A stretch of DNA of 64,000 bases. Origin: Rhizobiaceae bacterium. Lineage in GTDB: Bacteria > Pseudomonadota > Alphaproteobacteria > Rhizobiales > Rhizobiaceae. The stretch's first letter is position 1, and every line of letters begins with the position of its first letter. A model generated the notes under the pieces. That model saw nothing but the letters and a program-made list of their open reading frames with translations. It had not been told where the DNA came from and searched no databases. The DNA lies in contig JAMLJD010000011.1 of NCBI GenBank assembly GCA_023953775.1, positions 1 to 64,000 of the forward strand, written 5' to 3'. Below are positions 35,396 through 44,713 of the stretch, in pieces. Position numbers and translations under genes: made by a program.

Positions 35396-36373
35396 ATGAG
35401 CAGAAGACTGCCACCCCTCAACCCGCTCCGCGCCTTCGAGGCTGCCGCAAGGCACGGGTCGCTGACCAAGGCCGCGGGCGAGCTTCATGTCACGCACGGC
35501 GCAGTCAGCCACCAGATCAAGGCGCTGGAAGCCTCGATGCGGGTGCGGCTGTTCGACCGCACGGGCCAGCGCCTCAAGCTGACCCCGCAGGGCGCTGAAC
35601 TGCTCCCCGCGGTCTCCAACGCGTTCGGCGAGATCGCGGCCGCCACGGCCCGCATGACGCGGCCGGCCACGTCCGGCACGCTGTCCGTCGCCTGTGTGCC
35701 AGCCCTCCTGTCGCTGTGGCTGATTCCGCGCTTGACCTCGTTCACGCAGCTTTACCCCGAAATCAGGCTGACCCTCGACGGGTCCAACGATCCGGGCCGG
35801 ATCCACGACGCCGAGACCGATATCTGCATCCTCTACGGTGACGGAAGCTGGACCGATTGCTGGCTCAAGCTGTGGACCCATCTCGACCTGTTTCCCGTCG
35901 TCAGCCCCGGCCTGATGAACACGCGTCCCATCCGCGCCGTGCGCGACATCGGCGATCACACCGTGCTGCATGCCGATGATGGCCGCGAATGGCACACCTG
36001 GTTCACGGCGGCCGACGCGCTCGATCTCGAGCGCGGCCGCCAGCATCATTTGAGCGATGCGCGCCTCGCCATCGAGGCGGCGATCCACGGCAACGGCGTC
36101 GCGCTTGGCGATACGCTCACCGTCGCAGGACTGCTGGCCAGGGGACAGCTCGTCGCGCCGTTCAATCTCGCGGTTCCGGCCGTCGATGCCTTCTACGTCG
36201 CCTGCCGCAGCGACCTGCGCGCCGCTCCCATCATCCAGGTCTTCATCGACTGGCTGTTCGCGAGCCTCGAGGAGGACGACGCGCGCGCCGAACCGCAGGT
36301 CTCGGCACGCCGCACCATCAGGCGCAGCGCCGCGCGCCCGGCGGAGACGACGCCGGCAGCGCCTGCGCGATAA
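35396..36373 (+). CDS. LysR-type regulator (GcvA-like)
   Basis: This 325-aa protein has the GcvA-type N-terminus LPPLNPLRAFEAAARHGSLT, KAAGELHVTHGAVSHQIKAL, VRLFDRTGQRLKLTPQG and the effector domain GTLSVACVPALLSLWLIPRL. The last 30 residues are a basic, Ala/Arg-rich tail. It is divergent from the ureohydrolase-transporter operon and followed by an aminotransferase gene, so it probably senses an amine or amino acid and controls both. Confidence 0.92.
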   Translation: MSRRLPPLNPLRAFEAAARHGSLTKAAGELHVTHGAVSHQIKALEASMRVRLFDRTGQRLKLTPQGAELLPAVSNAFGEIAAATARMTRPATSGTLSVACVPALLSLWLIPRLTSFTQLYPEIRLTLDGSNDPGRIHDAETDICILYGDGSWTDCWLKLWTHLDLFPVVSPGLMNTRPIRAVRDIGDHTVLHADDGREWHTWFTAADALDLERGRQHHLSDARLAIEAAIHGNGVALGDTLTVAGLLARGQLVAPFNLAVPAVDAFYVACRSDLRAAPIIQVFIDWLFASLEEDDARAEPQVSARRTIRRSAARPAETTPAAPAR

Positions 36374-36388
36374 TCGGAGAAGACAGAC

Positions 36389-37576
36389 TTGCCGTCACAG
36401 ACCCAGCCCATGCCCCGGTTCAACCCGCTCGTCGACGGGCTTGCGCCGCCGCCCGTGCCCGCGGTGCAGGCCTGGGCGCGCAGCTATCGCGGCGCCCATG
36501 GCCCGCTGATCGACCTGTCGCAGGCCGTCCCCGGCTATCCTCCCCATCCCGACCTGCTCGCCTGGCTCGGCGAGGCCGCCGCCTCGCCCGCCTGTTCCGG
36601 CTATGGCGAGATCGAGGGCGACCGGTCGCTCCGCGCCGCCTATGCCGACCACCAGGCCGTGCTTTACGGCGCGTGGGTCGCGGCCGAACACATCCACGTC
36701 ACCTCGGGCTGCAACCAGGCCTTCATGGTCGCAGCGCTTGCGGTCGCCGGCGCCGGTGACGCGATCCTGATGACCGATCCCTGCTACTTCAATCACGAGA
36801 CGTCGTTGCGGATGCTGGGGATCGGCACCCGTTACGTCCGCTGCCTGCCGGAAAACGGCTTCCTGCCGTCACCGTCGGACGTCGCCGAAGCCATCACGCC
36901 GGACGTCCGCGCCCTTGCGATCGTCAGCCCCAACAATCCCACCGGCGCCGTCTATCCGCCGGAACTGCTCTCCGAGCTTCTCGACCTGTGCCGCGCACGC
37001 GGCATATGGCTGATCCTCGACGAGACCTATCGCGACTTCCTGCCGCCGGATGCGCGGCGGCCGCACGCGCTGTTTGCGGCCCCCGACTGGCATGCCAACC
37101 TGATCGGGCTGTATAGCTTCTCGAAATCCTTCTGCATCCCGGGCCACCGGCTCGGCGCGATCACCGCGGGAACGCGCACCGTCGAGCAGATCGCCAAGAT
37201 CATGGACAATGTCGAGATCTGCGCGCCGCGCCCGCCGCAGGCCGCAGTCGCGAAGGCGCTGCCCGCTCTGGCGAGTTGGCGGGAGGAGAACCGCGGCGAG
37301 ATCGCCCGGCGTGCCGACGCGCTGCAGGAAGCGATCGCGGTGGCACCGGGATGGGAGATCGGCGCGGTGGGAGCCTATTTCGCCTTCGTGCGCCACCCGA
37401 TGACAGGCCTCGCCTCGGCGGATGCCGCAAGGCTGCTTGCCGCCGAACATGGCATCGTCACCATCCCCGGCGCGTTCTTCGGCAGCGACAACGAACGCTA
37501 TCTGCGCTTCGCCTTCGCCAATGCCGACGTGCCAACCATCCGGACGCTGTCGCGGCGCCTTCCAACCGGACCGTGA
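36389..37576 (+). CDS. PLP-dependent aminotransferase, class I/II
   Basis: This 395-aa fold-type I protein has the pyridoxal-binding lysine in LYSFSKSFCIPGHRLGAI, with IVSPNNPTGAVYPPELL and LILDETYRDFL as the usual N and D/Y contacts to PLP. The best ribosome site (CGGAGAAG) suits a TTG start at 36389; an ATG at 36410 is the alternative. It transfers the amino group of an amino acid or amine-derived acid to a 2-oxoacid. It lies 15 bp behind the LysR gene and matches the amine-degradation context. Confidence 0.9.
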   Translation: MPSQTQPMPRFNPLVDGLAPPPVPAVQAWARSYRGAHGPLIDLSQAVPGYPPHPDLLAWLGEAAASPACSGYGEIEGDRSLRAAYADHQAVLYGAWVAAEHIHVTSGCNQAFMVAALAVAGAGDAILMTDPCYFNHETSLRMLGIGTRYVRCLPENGFLPSPSDVAEAITPDVRALAIVSPNNPTGAVYPPELLSELLDLCRARGIWLILDETYRDFLPPDARRPHALFAAPDWHANLIGLYSFSKSFCIPGHRLGAITAGTRTVEQIAKIMDNVEICAPRPPQAAVAKALPALASWREENRGEIARRADALQEAIAVAPGWEIGAVGAYFAFVRHPMTGLASADAARLLAAEHGIVTIPGAFFGSDNERYLRFAFANADVPTIRTLSRRLPTGP

Positions 37577-37579
37577 TCG

Positions 37580-38254
37580 TCAGGCGGGCGCCTTCTGCCC
37601 GGCCATGCAGATCGAAAACAGCTCTTCGCTCAGGACGTCCGGCTTCTTGGTTCCGTCCACGACGGTGAGCATGCTGCGCATCGCGTGCCAGCGCGACTTG
37701 ATGGAATCCACCCGTTCGGTCGACTTTTCCTCGTGCTTCAGCTTGTCGCCGTCGCGCGCTCGCAGCCGCGCCAGCAACGTATCGGTCGGAACGTCGATGT
37801 AGAACGCGAAGTCCGGCCGCGTGACGCCGCTGTTGATGGTCACCAGGAAGTCGAAATCGACGCCGCGATGGGTGAACACGGCATAGGTCGCGAGCACATA
37901 GCGATCGGAAATCACCACCGCGTCGCGTTCCAGCGCCGGGTCGACCACCTCGAGTATGTGCCGCAGCCGGTCCGCGGCGGCGAACAGCGACAGGAAGCGT
38001 GCGCGCTGCGCCGAGCCGCCCTCGTCGTGGAAATGCCGCACCGCCTGCGTGTCGCGATACCAGTCCGTCGGCTGGCGGGTCAGCACGACCTCGCGGCCCT
38101 GGCGGCGGAAACGCTCCGCCAGCCCGTCGATCTGGGTCGACTTGCCCGACCCGTCGAAGCCGTCGATGGTGATCAGGATGCCCTTGTCGCTGAGCTTCGG
38201 CCGAAACACGCGGTCGGCGACGACGGGATCGATTGTTGTGTTCGGCTGGCTCAT
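37580..38254 (-). CDS. Thymidylate-kinase-like P-loop protein
   Basis: This 224-aa protein of the dTMP kinase family has the P-loop ITIDGFDGSGKSTQIDGLAE, the DRY motif in VVISDRYVLATYAVF, and a lid-like region RLRARDGDKLKHEEKSTERV. It lacks the compact EGxDGxGKST start of housekeeping Tmk and carries about 25 extra N-terminal residues. As the last gene of a glycan-like cluster it may phosphorylate a nucleotide for sugar activation, or another small substrate; this is inference. It ends 3 bp from the convergent aminotransferase gene. Confidence 0.8.
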   Translation of the reverse strand: MSQPNTTIDPVVADRVFRPKLSDKGILITIDGFDGSGKSTQIDGLAERFRRQGREVVLTRQPTDWYRDTQAVRHFHDEGGSAQRARFLSLFAAADRLRHILEVVDPALERDAVVISDRYVLATYAVFTHRGVDFDFLVTINSGVTRPDFAFYIDVPTDTLLARLRARDGDKLKHEEKSTERVDSIKSRWHAMRSMLTVVDGTKKPDVLSEELFSICMAGQKAPA

Positions 38255-38299
38255 CTTCTCACCTCGTCTCTGGGTCGGTTTGTCTTCCCCCCGACAGCT

Positions 38300-39334
38300 T
38301 CAGGCCGTTTGCCCGGCAACGCCCGCTTCTGCAAGCTGCGGGAAGAGCCGCAGCGCGTTGCCGTCGAGGATCATGTCGGTGACCGCCTTGCCGAGATCGG
38401 CCTTGCGGACGGTCCCGACCGGGTCGTAATCGGCCGGCGGGAAGGAATAGTCGCTGCCGAGAACGACATGCTCCGCCGTCACCTTCTCCACCAGGTAGCG
38501 GATCGCCTGCGGGTCGTGCAGCAGGCTGTCGAAGTAGAGATTGTCGAGATAGTCGGAGGGCAGCTTCTCCGAAACCGCCTTCTGGGCAGCGCGATCCATG
38601 CGCCCGCTCATGCAGTCGAAGCGCCCGAGCAGATAGGGAAACGCGCCGCCGCCATGCGACAGGATCAGCTTGAGCTTCGGAAAGCGGTCGAGAACGCCCG
38701 AGAACACCAGTGAGCCGAGGCACAGCGTGGTGTCGAAGGTGTATTGCGCGATCTGCGTCAGCGCGAATTTCTTCGTGCGCTCCGCAGGCATCGCCTGCAC
38801 CGGATGGATGAAGACCGGCGCGTCGAGGTCGACCGCCGCCTGCCAGAACTCGTCCATCTCGATCTCGCCGAGATTGGTGCCTTCGACATTCGCGGCGATG
38901 CACAGGCCGACGGCGTCGAGCCTGGTCATCGCATATTCGGCTTCCTTCGCGGCGTCGGCCGCGTTGGGCAGCGGAACGGAAGCGAGCAGCGAGAACCGTT
39001 TGTCCTTGGCGGCGCACACGGCGCCGAGATGCTCGTTCAGCAGCCTGTGCCAGCGCGCGCCGGTTTCGCGCGGCAGGCCGTAGGCGAAGATGTCCGACCA
39101 CATCGACAGCACCTGATGGTCGACGCCCTGCTCGTCCATGCCAGCCAGACGCTCTTCCACCGGCTCGATCAGCTTGGCGAAGAAAGGCCGTACCTTGAGG
39201 CCGTAGTCGAAATGCAGCGCGCACTGGCAGCTCGGCGGATGCTTCACCAGCGACAGACCGTAGTCGCCCGCCTTGTCCTCCAGCGCATCGATGATCGACT
39301 TCGGGGAATAGTGGGCATGGACGTCGATCGGCAC
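38300..39334 (-). CDS. Amidohydrolase-2 family metal-dependent hydrolase/decarboxylase
   Basis: This 344-aa TIM-barrel protein of the ACMSD-like amidohydrolase family starts with GTG at 39334 behind AAGGAGG. Metal and catalytic residues are seen in IDVHAHYSP (H6, H8), FIHPVQAMP, LILSHGGGAFPYLLGRFD and LGSDYSFPP. Such enzymes decarboxylate or hydrate aromatic and ring-cleavage acids. It lies between the nucleotidyltransferase-like and kinase-like genes; whether it belongs functionally to that cluster is uncertain. Confidence 0.85.
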   Translation of the reverse strand: MPIDVHAHYSPKSIIDALEDKAGDYGLSLVKHPPSCQCALHFDYGLKVRPFFAKLIEPVEERLAGMDEQGVDHQVLSMWSDIFAYGLPRETGARWHRLLNEHLGAVCAAKDKRFSLLASVPLPNAADAAKEAEYAMTRLDAVGLCIAANVEGTNLGEIEMDEFWQAAVDLDAPVFIHPVQAMPAERTKKFALTQIAQYTFDTTLCLGSLVFSGVLDRFPKLKLILSHGGGAFPYLLGRFDCMSGRMDRAAQKAVSEKLPSDYLDNLYFDSLLHDPQAIRYLVEKVTAEHVVLGSDYSFPPADYDPVGTVRKADLGKAVTDMILDGNALRLFPQLAEAGVAGQTA

Positions 39335-39473
39335 GGGGCAGCCTCCTTGAAGGGTCGGGCGGTTATGCGCAGGGGTTTGAGGGGCCCGTACGCTTTGTTA
39401 GATAATTCTTTTTTTTGCGACATCTTGCCAAAAAGCAACCCTCTGCGGATGCCTCCGGCCAGATTCTTTTCGA

Positions 39474-40952
39474 TCAGGCCGGCATCGCGTTGGTCGCCGT
39501 CGACGCATCGGCGCCGGCGGGAACCAGCTTCCGGATGAACAGGTTCGACGGATCGTAGGGATCTTTCTGGTCCATCACTGTGCCGTAGACGACCATCGCC
39601 AGATCGACGTCCGGCCGCCCCAGCGCAATGTCGACCCGCAGCGTTCCGTCGGGAAGAAGCCGGTAATCGGCGACCCGGTGCGCTGGCTCCTTGCCGCTGC
39701 CGAGCTTGATGTCGGGCCATGCCGGGCCGAATTCGAACTCGAAGGAATCGGCATCGACCGTCACCAGCAGCTTGTGGCTGTAGCCCACCCGGTCGGGTAC
39801 GCCGAGCAGCAGGACGAGACGACCGTCCTCGCGCATCGCTTTGCACCAAACACCATCCGCGCCTTCGCTTGTCACACCGTCGCGAAGCGTTTCACGGGCA
39901 GACCCGAGCGCCGAAGCGATAGCGGACGGGGACGGGTAGTCGATAAAATCATCATCCGCCTGGTCGGGGGCAAGGCGTGCGCCAAACATAAGGCTGCGTG
40001 GATGCGTCGTCGACAAGCCTTCTCCACCGCTCCGCATCAGGCCGCCATATCGCGCGCGAAACCCGTCGTCGAGGCCGCAAAAATGATCAAAAACGTCGAG
40101 GAACCAGGCAAAAGCTTCACCAAGACGGAACGACTTGACGAAAAAATCGAATTTCCCGGCCTCGAATCCCGGCATTTTGAGGCAATCGTCGATGTCGAAC
40201 AGGTCGCCGAGCCTGGCCGAAGGCTTCGCGCTGCAACCGGGAAAGCCGAGCATCAGGAAATCGCGATGGGCCGAGGCGATGCAGATCGCGGCGGCGAGTT
40301 CGCAACCCGGCACGGCGACCTCGCCGTTTCCCGGAACCGCGAGCCGGATGGCATCGGCGAAGCAGTCCCTGGCGGTGATCGGTAACGAGACCGCGTGCTG
40401 GTGCAGGGTCCCGTCACGAGCCGGCTTCGCCTCGTCCTCGTAGCTGAGTGTGGCGACGTGGTCGTGGACGTCGAAGAAGTATCCGCCATGCAGGATCGCC
40501 ATCAGCTCGTGGGGCGGCAGCCGCGTCTGGTCTTCCGAAGCGCTCAGATCCTTGGTCTGGAGGTAGGCATAAGCCGGACCGCTGCGCGAAAAGATGACGT
40601 CGACATCCGACGACTTGCGCACCCGCCAGTCGTCGCGCGTGACGAAGCCGACATAGTTGCCCTTGATCATGCACATCTCGGACAGGCGGGCGGTCTCGTC
40701 GATCATGCTGCCGACGGCGCGAAGCTGGTCGGCCCACATCTCCAGCACCGCGCGATGCTCCTCTTCGAGCATCGATGCGAGGGCGGAATTGCGCAGGTCC
40801 TGGCCGGTATCCTTCATCCTCTTGAGTAGCCGTCCGGGAATGCGGTGGGCAATGGCGAGGTCGAACACCCGCTTCGTCCCGGCATCGTCGAGCGGCGGCA
40901 ACGCGCCGCTTCGGCCCGAAATGAACCCCGCGATATCCCTGACCGATGTCAT
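39474..40952 (-). CDS. Nucleotidyltransferase-like protein (NTP_transf_5 type)
   Basis: This 492-aa protein starts at 40952, where GGAGGT lies seven bases upstream. The stretch MCMIKGNYVGFVTRDDWRVR, then KSSDVDVIFSRSG resembles the nucleotidyltransferase fold family in which a KG is followed by an R-x-SD-x-D motif (metal-binding Asp pair). The middle has cysteine- and aromatic-rich helices; the C-terminal 120 residues look like a beta-sandwich (FEFEFGPAWPDIKLGSGKEP). Family members often sit in surface-glycan clusters. It follows the chitin-synthase-like gene by 43 bp. The donor and acceptor are unknown. Confidence 0.7.
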   Translation of the reverse strand: MTSVRDIAGFISGRSGALPPLDDAGTKRVFDLAIAHRIPGRLLKRMKDTGQDLRNSALASMLEEEHRAVLEMWADQLRAVGSMIDETARLSEMCMIKGNYVGFVTRDDWRVRKSSDVDVIFSRSGPAYAYLQTKDLSASEDQTRLPPHELMAILHGGYFFDVHDHVATLSYEDEAKPARDGTLHQHAVSLPITARDCFADAIRLAVPGNGEVAVPGCELAAAICIASAHRDFLMLGFPGCSAKPSARLGDLFDIDDCLKMPGFEAGKFDFFVKSFRLGEAFAWFLDVFDHFCGLDDGFRARYGGLMRSGGEGLSTTHPRSLMFGARLAPDQADDDFIDYPSPSAIASALGSARETLRDGVTSEGADGVWCKAMREDGRLVLLLGVPDRVGYSHKLLVTVDADSFEFEFGPAWPDIKLGSGKEPAHRVADYRLLPDGTLRVDIALGRPDVDLAMVVYGTVMDQKDPYDPSNLFIRKLVPAGADASTATNAMPA

Positions 40953-40995
40953 GGTTCTGACCTCCATCTCCGGCAACGACCCGTCAGTTGGCGCA

Positions 40996-42918
40996 TCATC
41001 GCGCAAAAGGCTCGGCGGCTGCCGGCGCTCGACGATCGAGAGCTGTACCGCCGGGCCGGGAAATCAGCACGACCGTCGCTGCATGCATGGCCAGCCTGGC
41101 AAGCGCCGCGACACCGAAGGCAACGGCCAGGAGGCCCGGCCGGGCGGCGGCGGCGATAATGGCAATGCAGATCGCCAGGCCGTTGGAGAACGCCCAGACC
41201 GACAGCCATGCCAGCCGCGAACGGTCCGCCGGGCCACCCGACGAACCAGCCGCCCTGCCCGAAGCCGTCTTTCCCTTGGTTCCCCAGGACGCGTCGTCGA
41301 TCCTGAAATTGCTGTAGAGCACGATGAGCTTCTTGATTTCCCCGTCGATCAGCCAGACGCGCATGGCCGCCGGCAGCGACGAACCGCCGAGATCGCGGGA
41401 AGCGAAATATTTCCACGCCGCGGCGAGCCTGCCGCCGCCCGATGCGAGAAACAGCCCGAGCGAGGCCAGGAAACCGGCTCCCTCGCCGTCCTGACCGTTC
41501 AGCATAAGCTGCAGCACGACATGAACGAGCGCCAGCGCGTGGCCGAACTGCTTGACTGCCGCCAGGCCGGTGAGGATCGCGAGCCTGCCCTGATTTTGCG
41601 AATCACTTCCCCGTCGCCGCGCCAGGGACCCGGAGAGCCAGAGCACGCCGAGAAAATCGAGTGCATAGAGCGCGGCGAGCAGCATGCCGAAGACGCTACC
41701 CGGATCGCGTGCGAGGATGAATGCGGCCAGTGCGAGAACGGCCACGCCGTCGAGCGCGGGGCGAAGGTATTCGAAGGCCCGCTGCGCGGCTTGCAGGCAG
41801 AGTGAGGCGGCGACATTCAGCCGCCGTAGCGCCGATGCATCGCCACGCCGCGCGGCCCCGGCGAATGCACCGAGCCCGTGCAGCGTGCTCGCCAGTTCGC
41901 CGTTGGTCCAGCGCCGCCTCTGGCGCAGCAGCTCCATCAGGCTGTCGCAATGGTCGGTGACGGCCCGGGCCTGCGGAAGATATGCCGAACGCGCCGACGC
42001 GCCGCCACTCGTCGCGAGATGATAGACGAGCAGGCGGTCCTCCGTCTGGCTTCGGTTGCGCTGGAGAAGCGAGGTCGCGACGGTGTCGTTCAGATAGGCG
42101 TCCAGCACACGCGTCCTGCCGTCGGCGAGCCGGCTTTCGAGGCTGGCGCGGCGATAGATCGAGAATTGGCCGGGCGTGACGTCGATGTAGCCGAGCAGCG
42201 ACTGGGTTGTCCGGTCGAGCTCGTTGCCCAGCACGAAGTCCGCCGCCTGCCACAGAGCAAGACTGTCGTCGCCGGTTCCCGGATCGGTTTCGATGCGCGG
42301 CACGATCGCGGCAATGTCCGGCGAAGAAACCAGGACGGCCGTCATCCGTTCGAGCGACGATGGCTCGATCACCGTTCCCGCATCGACCTGCACGACGAAA
42401 TCCGGCAATCGGCCTTCGAGCAGGCATCCGAAAAACCACCGGTGGCTGTCGAGCTTTCCCCTGTTGCGGTCCTTGAGGCAGATATTGAGACGGATCGCAG
42501 CGGGCGGCCCGTCACCGGGCACCGCCGGATCGGCCCCGGGCCGATGAAGGCGGAACTGGGCAATCTGGACGCCACGATCCACACAATCCGGCCGGGATGC
42601 GAACTCCGGCCGGGCGAAGCCGGCGCCGGCGATGAAGGTCGTGACGGGCTCCGGAAGCCCCGGCCCATCGTCGACCAGCAGGTAGACATCGGCGAGAACC
42701 GCATTGGGGGCGATCCGCGCCAACGGGGTCATGGCCGCCAGCAGGCTGTCGAACGTCGCCTGAAGCGCCGATTCGGGCTCGTTGTAGTAGGTCAGGCTGA
42801 CGGCCAGATAGGGCGCGGCGTTGTCCGATCCTGCGACGAATGTTTCATGCCGGGCAAAGACGATCGGCGGCACCGTTTGGCACGATGTGCTGCCGTCGAA
42901 GCGTGGCCGCGCCGTCAT
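40996..42918 (-). CDS. Chitin-synthase-like glycosyltransferase (GT2) with membrane helices
   Basis: This 640-aa protein shares the hallmarks of eukaryotic-type chitin synthases: LKDRNRGKLDSHRWFF (about 148-163), VVQVDAGT (acceptor/donor Asp region), VTPGQFSIYR, the catalytic TEDR (292-295) and QRRRW (333-337). A further block SNFRIDDASWGTKG (about 536-549) matches the conserved SWGTKG motif after the membrane helices of fungal enzymes. Hydrophobic segments from about 390 on and at the C-terminus anchor it in the membrane. The product would be a beta-linked N-acetylglucosamine-type polymer or oligomer made at the cytoplasmic membrane; this is inferred. It lies downstream of an ABC-2 exporter operon. 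Confidence 0.85.
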   Translation of the reverse strand: MTARPRFDGSTSCQTVPPIVFARHETFVAGSDNAAPYLAVSLTYYNEPESALQATFDSLLAAMTPLARIAPNAVLADVYLLVDDGPGLPEPVTTFIAGAGFARPEFASRPDCVDRGVQIAQFRLHRPGADPAVPGDGPPAAIRLNICLKDRNRGKLDSHRWFFGCLLEGRLPDFVVQVDAGTVIEPSSLERMTAVLVSSPDIAAIVPRIETDPGTGDDSLALWQAADFVLGNELDRTTQSLLGYIDVTPGQFSIYRRASLESRLADGRTRVLDAYLNDTVATSLLQRNRSQTEDRLLVYHLATSGGASARSAYLPQARAVTDHCDSLMELLRQRRRWTNGELASTLHGLGAFAGAARRGDASALRRLNVAASLCLQAAQRAFEYLRPALDGVAVLALAAFILARDPGSVFGMLLAALYALDFLGVLWLSGSLARRRGSDSQNQGRLAILTGLAAVKQFGHALALVHVVLQLMLNGQDGEGAGFLASLGLFLASGGGRLAAAWKYFASRDLGGSSLPAAMRVWLIDGEIKKLIVLYSNFRIDDASWGTKGKTASGRAAGSSGGPADRSRLAWLSVWAFSNGLAICIAIIAAAARPGLLAVAFGVAALARLAMHAATVVLISRPGGTALDRRAPAAAEPFAR

Positions 42919-43127
42919 CTGCCCGCCGGTCCCGCGCCCGTACCCGGAGCTTGTCCGGCTTCGCTCTTCCGGCGAAGGCGTGGGGCATCTTTTCGGCGTT
43001 CGGCTGACGACATGCGCTTCCTCCGGGCAATGTCGAACAAGCCGGCGATCATACCGATTTTGATAATGCCGTCCAGATTTTATTCACTACTCGAAATAAT
43101 GAGACAACATCGGGATAGTATCGCTGT
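42919..43127. other. Gap upstream of the chitin-synthase-like gene
   Basis: About 210 bp without a gene. It becomes AT-rich toward the exporter side (around 43060-43110) and may hold a promoter on the minus strand, for example TGGACG, 16 bases, TATGAT; this is weak evidence. Confidence 0.35.
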
Positions 43128-43925
43128 CTATCCACCGGCACCCTGATAGCCGGCCAGCATTCGCTGCCAGACAAACCGGGCGAGAAGGGCGGCCACCGGC
43201 CCGACCGCAAGCGAGACCGGCCCGGCCAGAGGGCCGAGGAACGGCACCGGCTCACCGAGATAGACCGCCGCCGGCACGTAGCTTCCGAATGCCAGCGGGA
43301 TGACCGCGATCAGCAGCCCCTGAAGCGGCGCGGGATAGATGTGAAGCGGATAGCGCGTAAGCTCCCAGAGCCCGAAAAACACCGAGTATAGGTAGCCGGA
43401 TTGCACGAAGACCATCGCGGATGCGCCGATGATCGTCAGCAGCGCGGCGAAGAACATCGACGCGCTGACCATCGCGCCGGCGAGGTAGGCGAGGTTTGCG
43501 ACGCCCGGCGCAACGTCGACGGCACCCAGCGCCCAGACGAGCAGTCCCGCCCCCAAGGCGATGTGCCCCGCATATCCGACATTGAGCCCGGAAAACGCGA
43601 TATAGGCCCACGGGCTGAACGGCTTGACCAGCAGCGAGTCCAGCGTGCCGCGCCGCACCAGTTCCTCGAAGTCGCGAAACTGGACGAAGCTCAGGGCGGA
43701 GCCGACCGAATAGGCGAGCAACTGGATGCTGAGCAGCAGCGCGATTTCAGGCCAGTGCCAGCCGCCGAGGTCGCCGAACCGTTCGAGCAGGATCCAGATC
43801 GCCGCGAAGGCCGCGCCGTAGGCGATCATCTGGGCGACCCGGTCGACGAAGAAGGCTGCCCGATACTCCATCTGCGAGCGCATCTGCATGGTGACGAGCA
43901 TCGCGATCGTGCGCAGCATGCTCAT
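43128..43925 (-). CDS. ABC-2 type export permease
   Basis: This 265-aa protein has about six hydrophobic segments (MIAYGAAFAAIWILLERFG, LLLSIQLLAYSVGSALSFV, MFFAALLTIIGASAMVFV). The pattern EELVRRGTLDSLLVKPFSPW is typical of the ABC-2 permease family once called DUF990. It starts in the stop of the partner permease gene (ATGA). With that partner and the ATPase it should export a lipid- or sugar-containing substrate. Confidence 0.87.
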   Translation of the reverse strand: MSMLRTIAMLVTMQMRSQMEYRAAFFVDRVAQMIAYGAAFAAIWILLERFGDLGGWHWPEIALLLSIQLLAYSVGSALSFVQFRDFEELVRRGTLDSLLVKPFSPWAYIAFSGLNVGYAGHIALGAGLLVWALGAVDVAPGVANLAYLAGAMVSASMFFAALLTIIGASAMVFVQSGYLYSVFFGLWELTRYPLHIYPAPLQGLLIAVIPLAFGSYVPAAVYLGEPVPFLGPLAGPVSLAVGPVAALLARFVWQRMLAGYQGAGG

Positions 43926-44713
43926 CCTCCCTGTACGACCAGGCGTCGGGCGGTCGTCCGCCACAAAAGGGCGGCGGCCAGGGCCAGAATTCCGAGCCAT
44001 CCCATGCCTCCGGCAAGATAGGCCAGAGACTCTGTAACCGAATACTTACCGAGATAGACGGCCATGGGATGAAAGCCGACCCAGGCCAGCGGCTGCAGCA
44101 CGAGATAGGGCGCGAGCGCCTCAGGATAGAACCAGAACGGAATGAACCCGCCCGAAAGAATGGTCAGCATTCCGAGCAGCAGCCATTCCAGCGAGAAGGT
44201 CGTCATCAGCCAGAAGGAGAACAGGGCGAAGATGGCGCCAAGCGCGAAAAGGATGAGGAAGGCGACCACCCAGAATCCCGCGAACAGCGCCGCATGCCAG
44301 GCGCTTGCCGGCGGGCTGATGCCATAGACGAGCGTGACCGTGACGATGACGGGCGCCATGACGAACAGCGCCTTGAAGGCGACGGCGCCCAGGGCCTCGA
44401 AGAAGATGATGGCCGGAAAGGACGCCGGCCGCGTGAAATAGGCCGCCACGTCGCCGGTCCTGACCTGGTTGCCGAGCCGCTGCAGGAATTTCTGCCACTC
44501 CCAGGACGAGGCCACGCTGGCGCCGAGCATCGAATAGGTCAGCATGTCGGCGCGCGAGACGCCGCCAGCGCTGCCGCGCGCCGAGATCAGCGAGGTCCAG
44601 ATCGCGATCTTGGCGATGACCGCCGCGAATTCCGCGATGAGCTGCGCCCAGATCTGGCTGCGATAGGCGAGACGCGACTGGAAGGCGCAGGATGCGAAGG
44701 CAAGGTACTTCAT
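43922..44713 (-). CDS. ABC-2 type export permease (partner)
   Basis: This 263-aa six-helix protein has NQVRTGDVAAYFTRPASFPA, which parallels the RRG...KP motif of its partner, and SLEWLLLGMLTILSGGFIPF near the end. It pairs with the 43128 gene as a heterodimeric channel. It overlaps the ATPase gene by 4 bp. Confidence 0.87.
   Translation of the reverse strand: MKYLAFASCAFQSRLAYRSQIWAQLIAEFAAVIAKIAIWTSLISARGSAGGVSRADMLTYSMLGASVASSWEWQKFLQRLGNQVRTGDVAAYFTRPASFPAIIFFEALGAVAFKALFVMAPVIVTVTLVYGISPPASAWHAALFAGFWVVAFLILFALGAIFALFSFWLMTTFSLEWLLLGMLTILSGGFIPFWFYPEALAPYLVLQPLAWVGFHPMAVYLGKYSVTESLAYLAGGMGWLGILALAAALLWRTTARRLVVQGG

Noticed and set aside
39400..39425. T-run near 39410 as a terminator
   Set aside because: No GC-rich hairpin precedes it on either strand; more likely part of an AT-rich promoter stretch.
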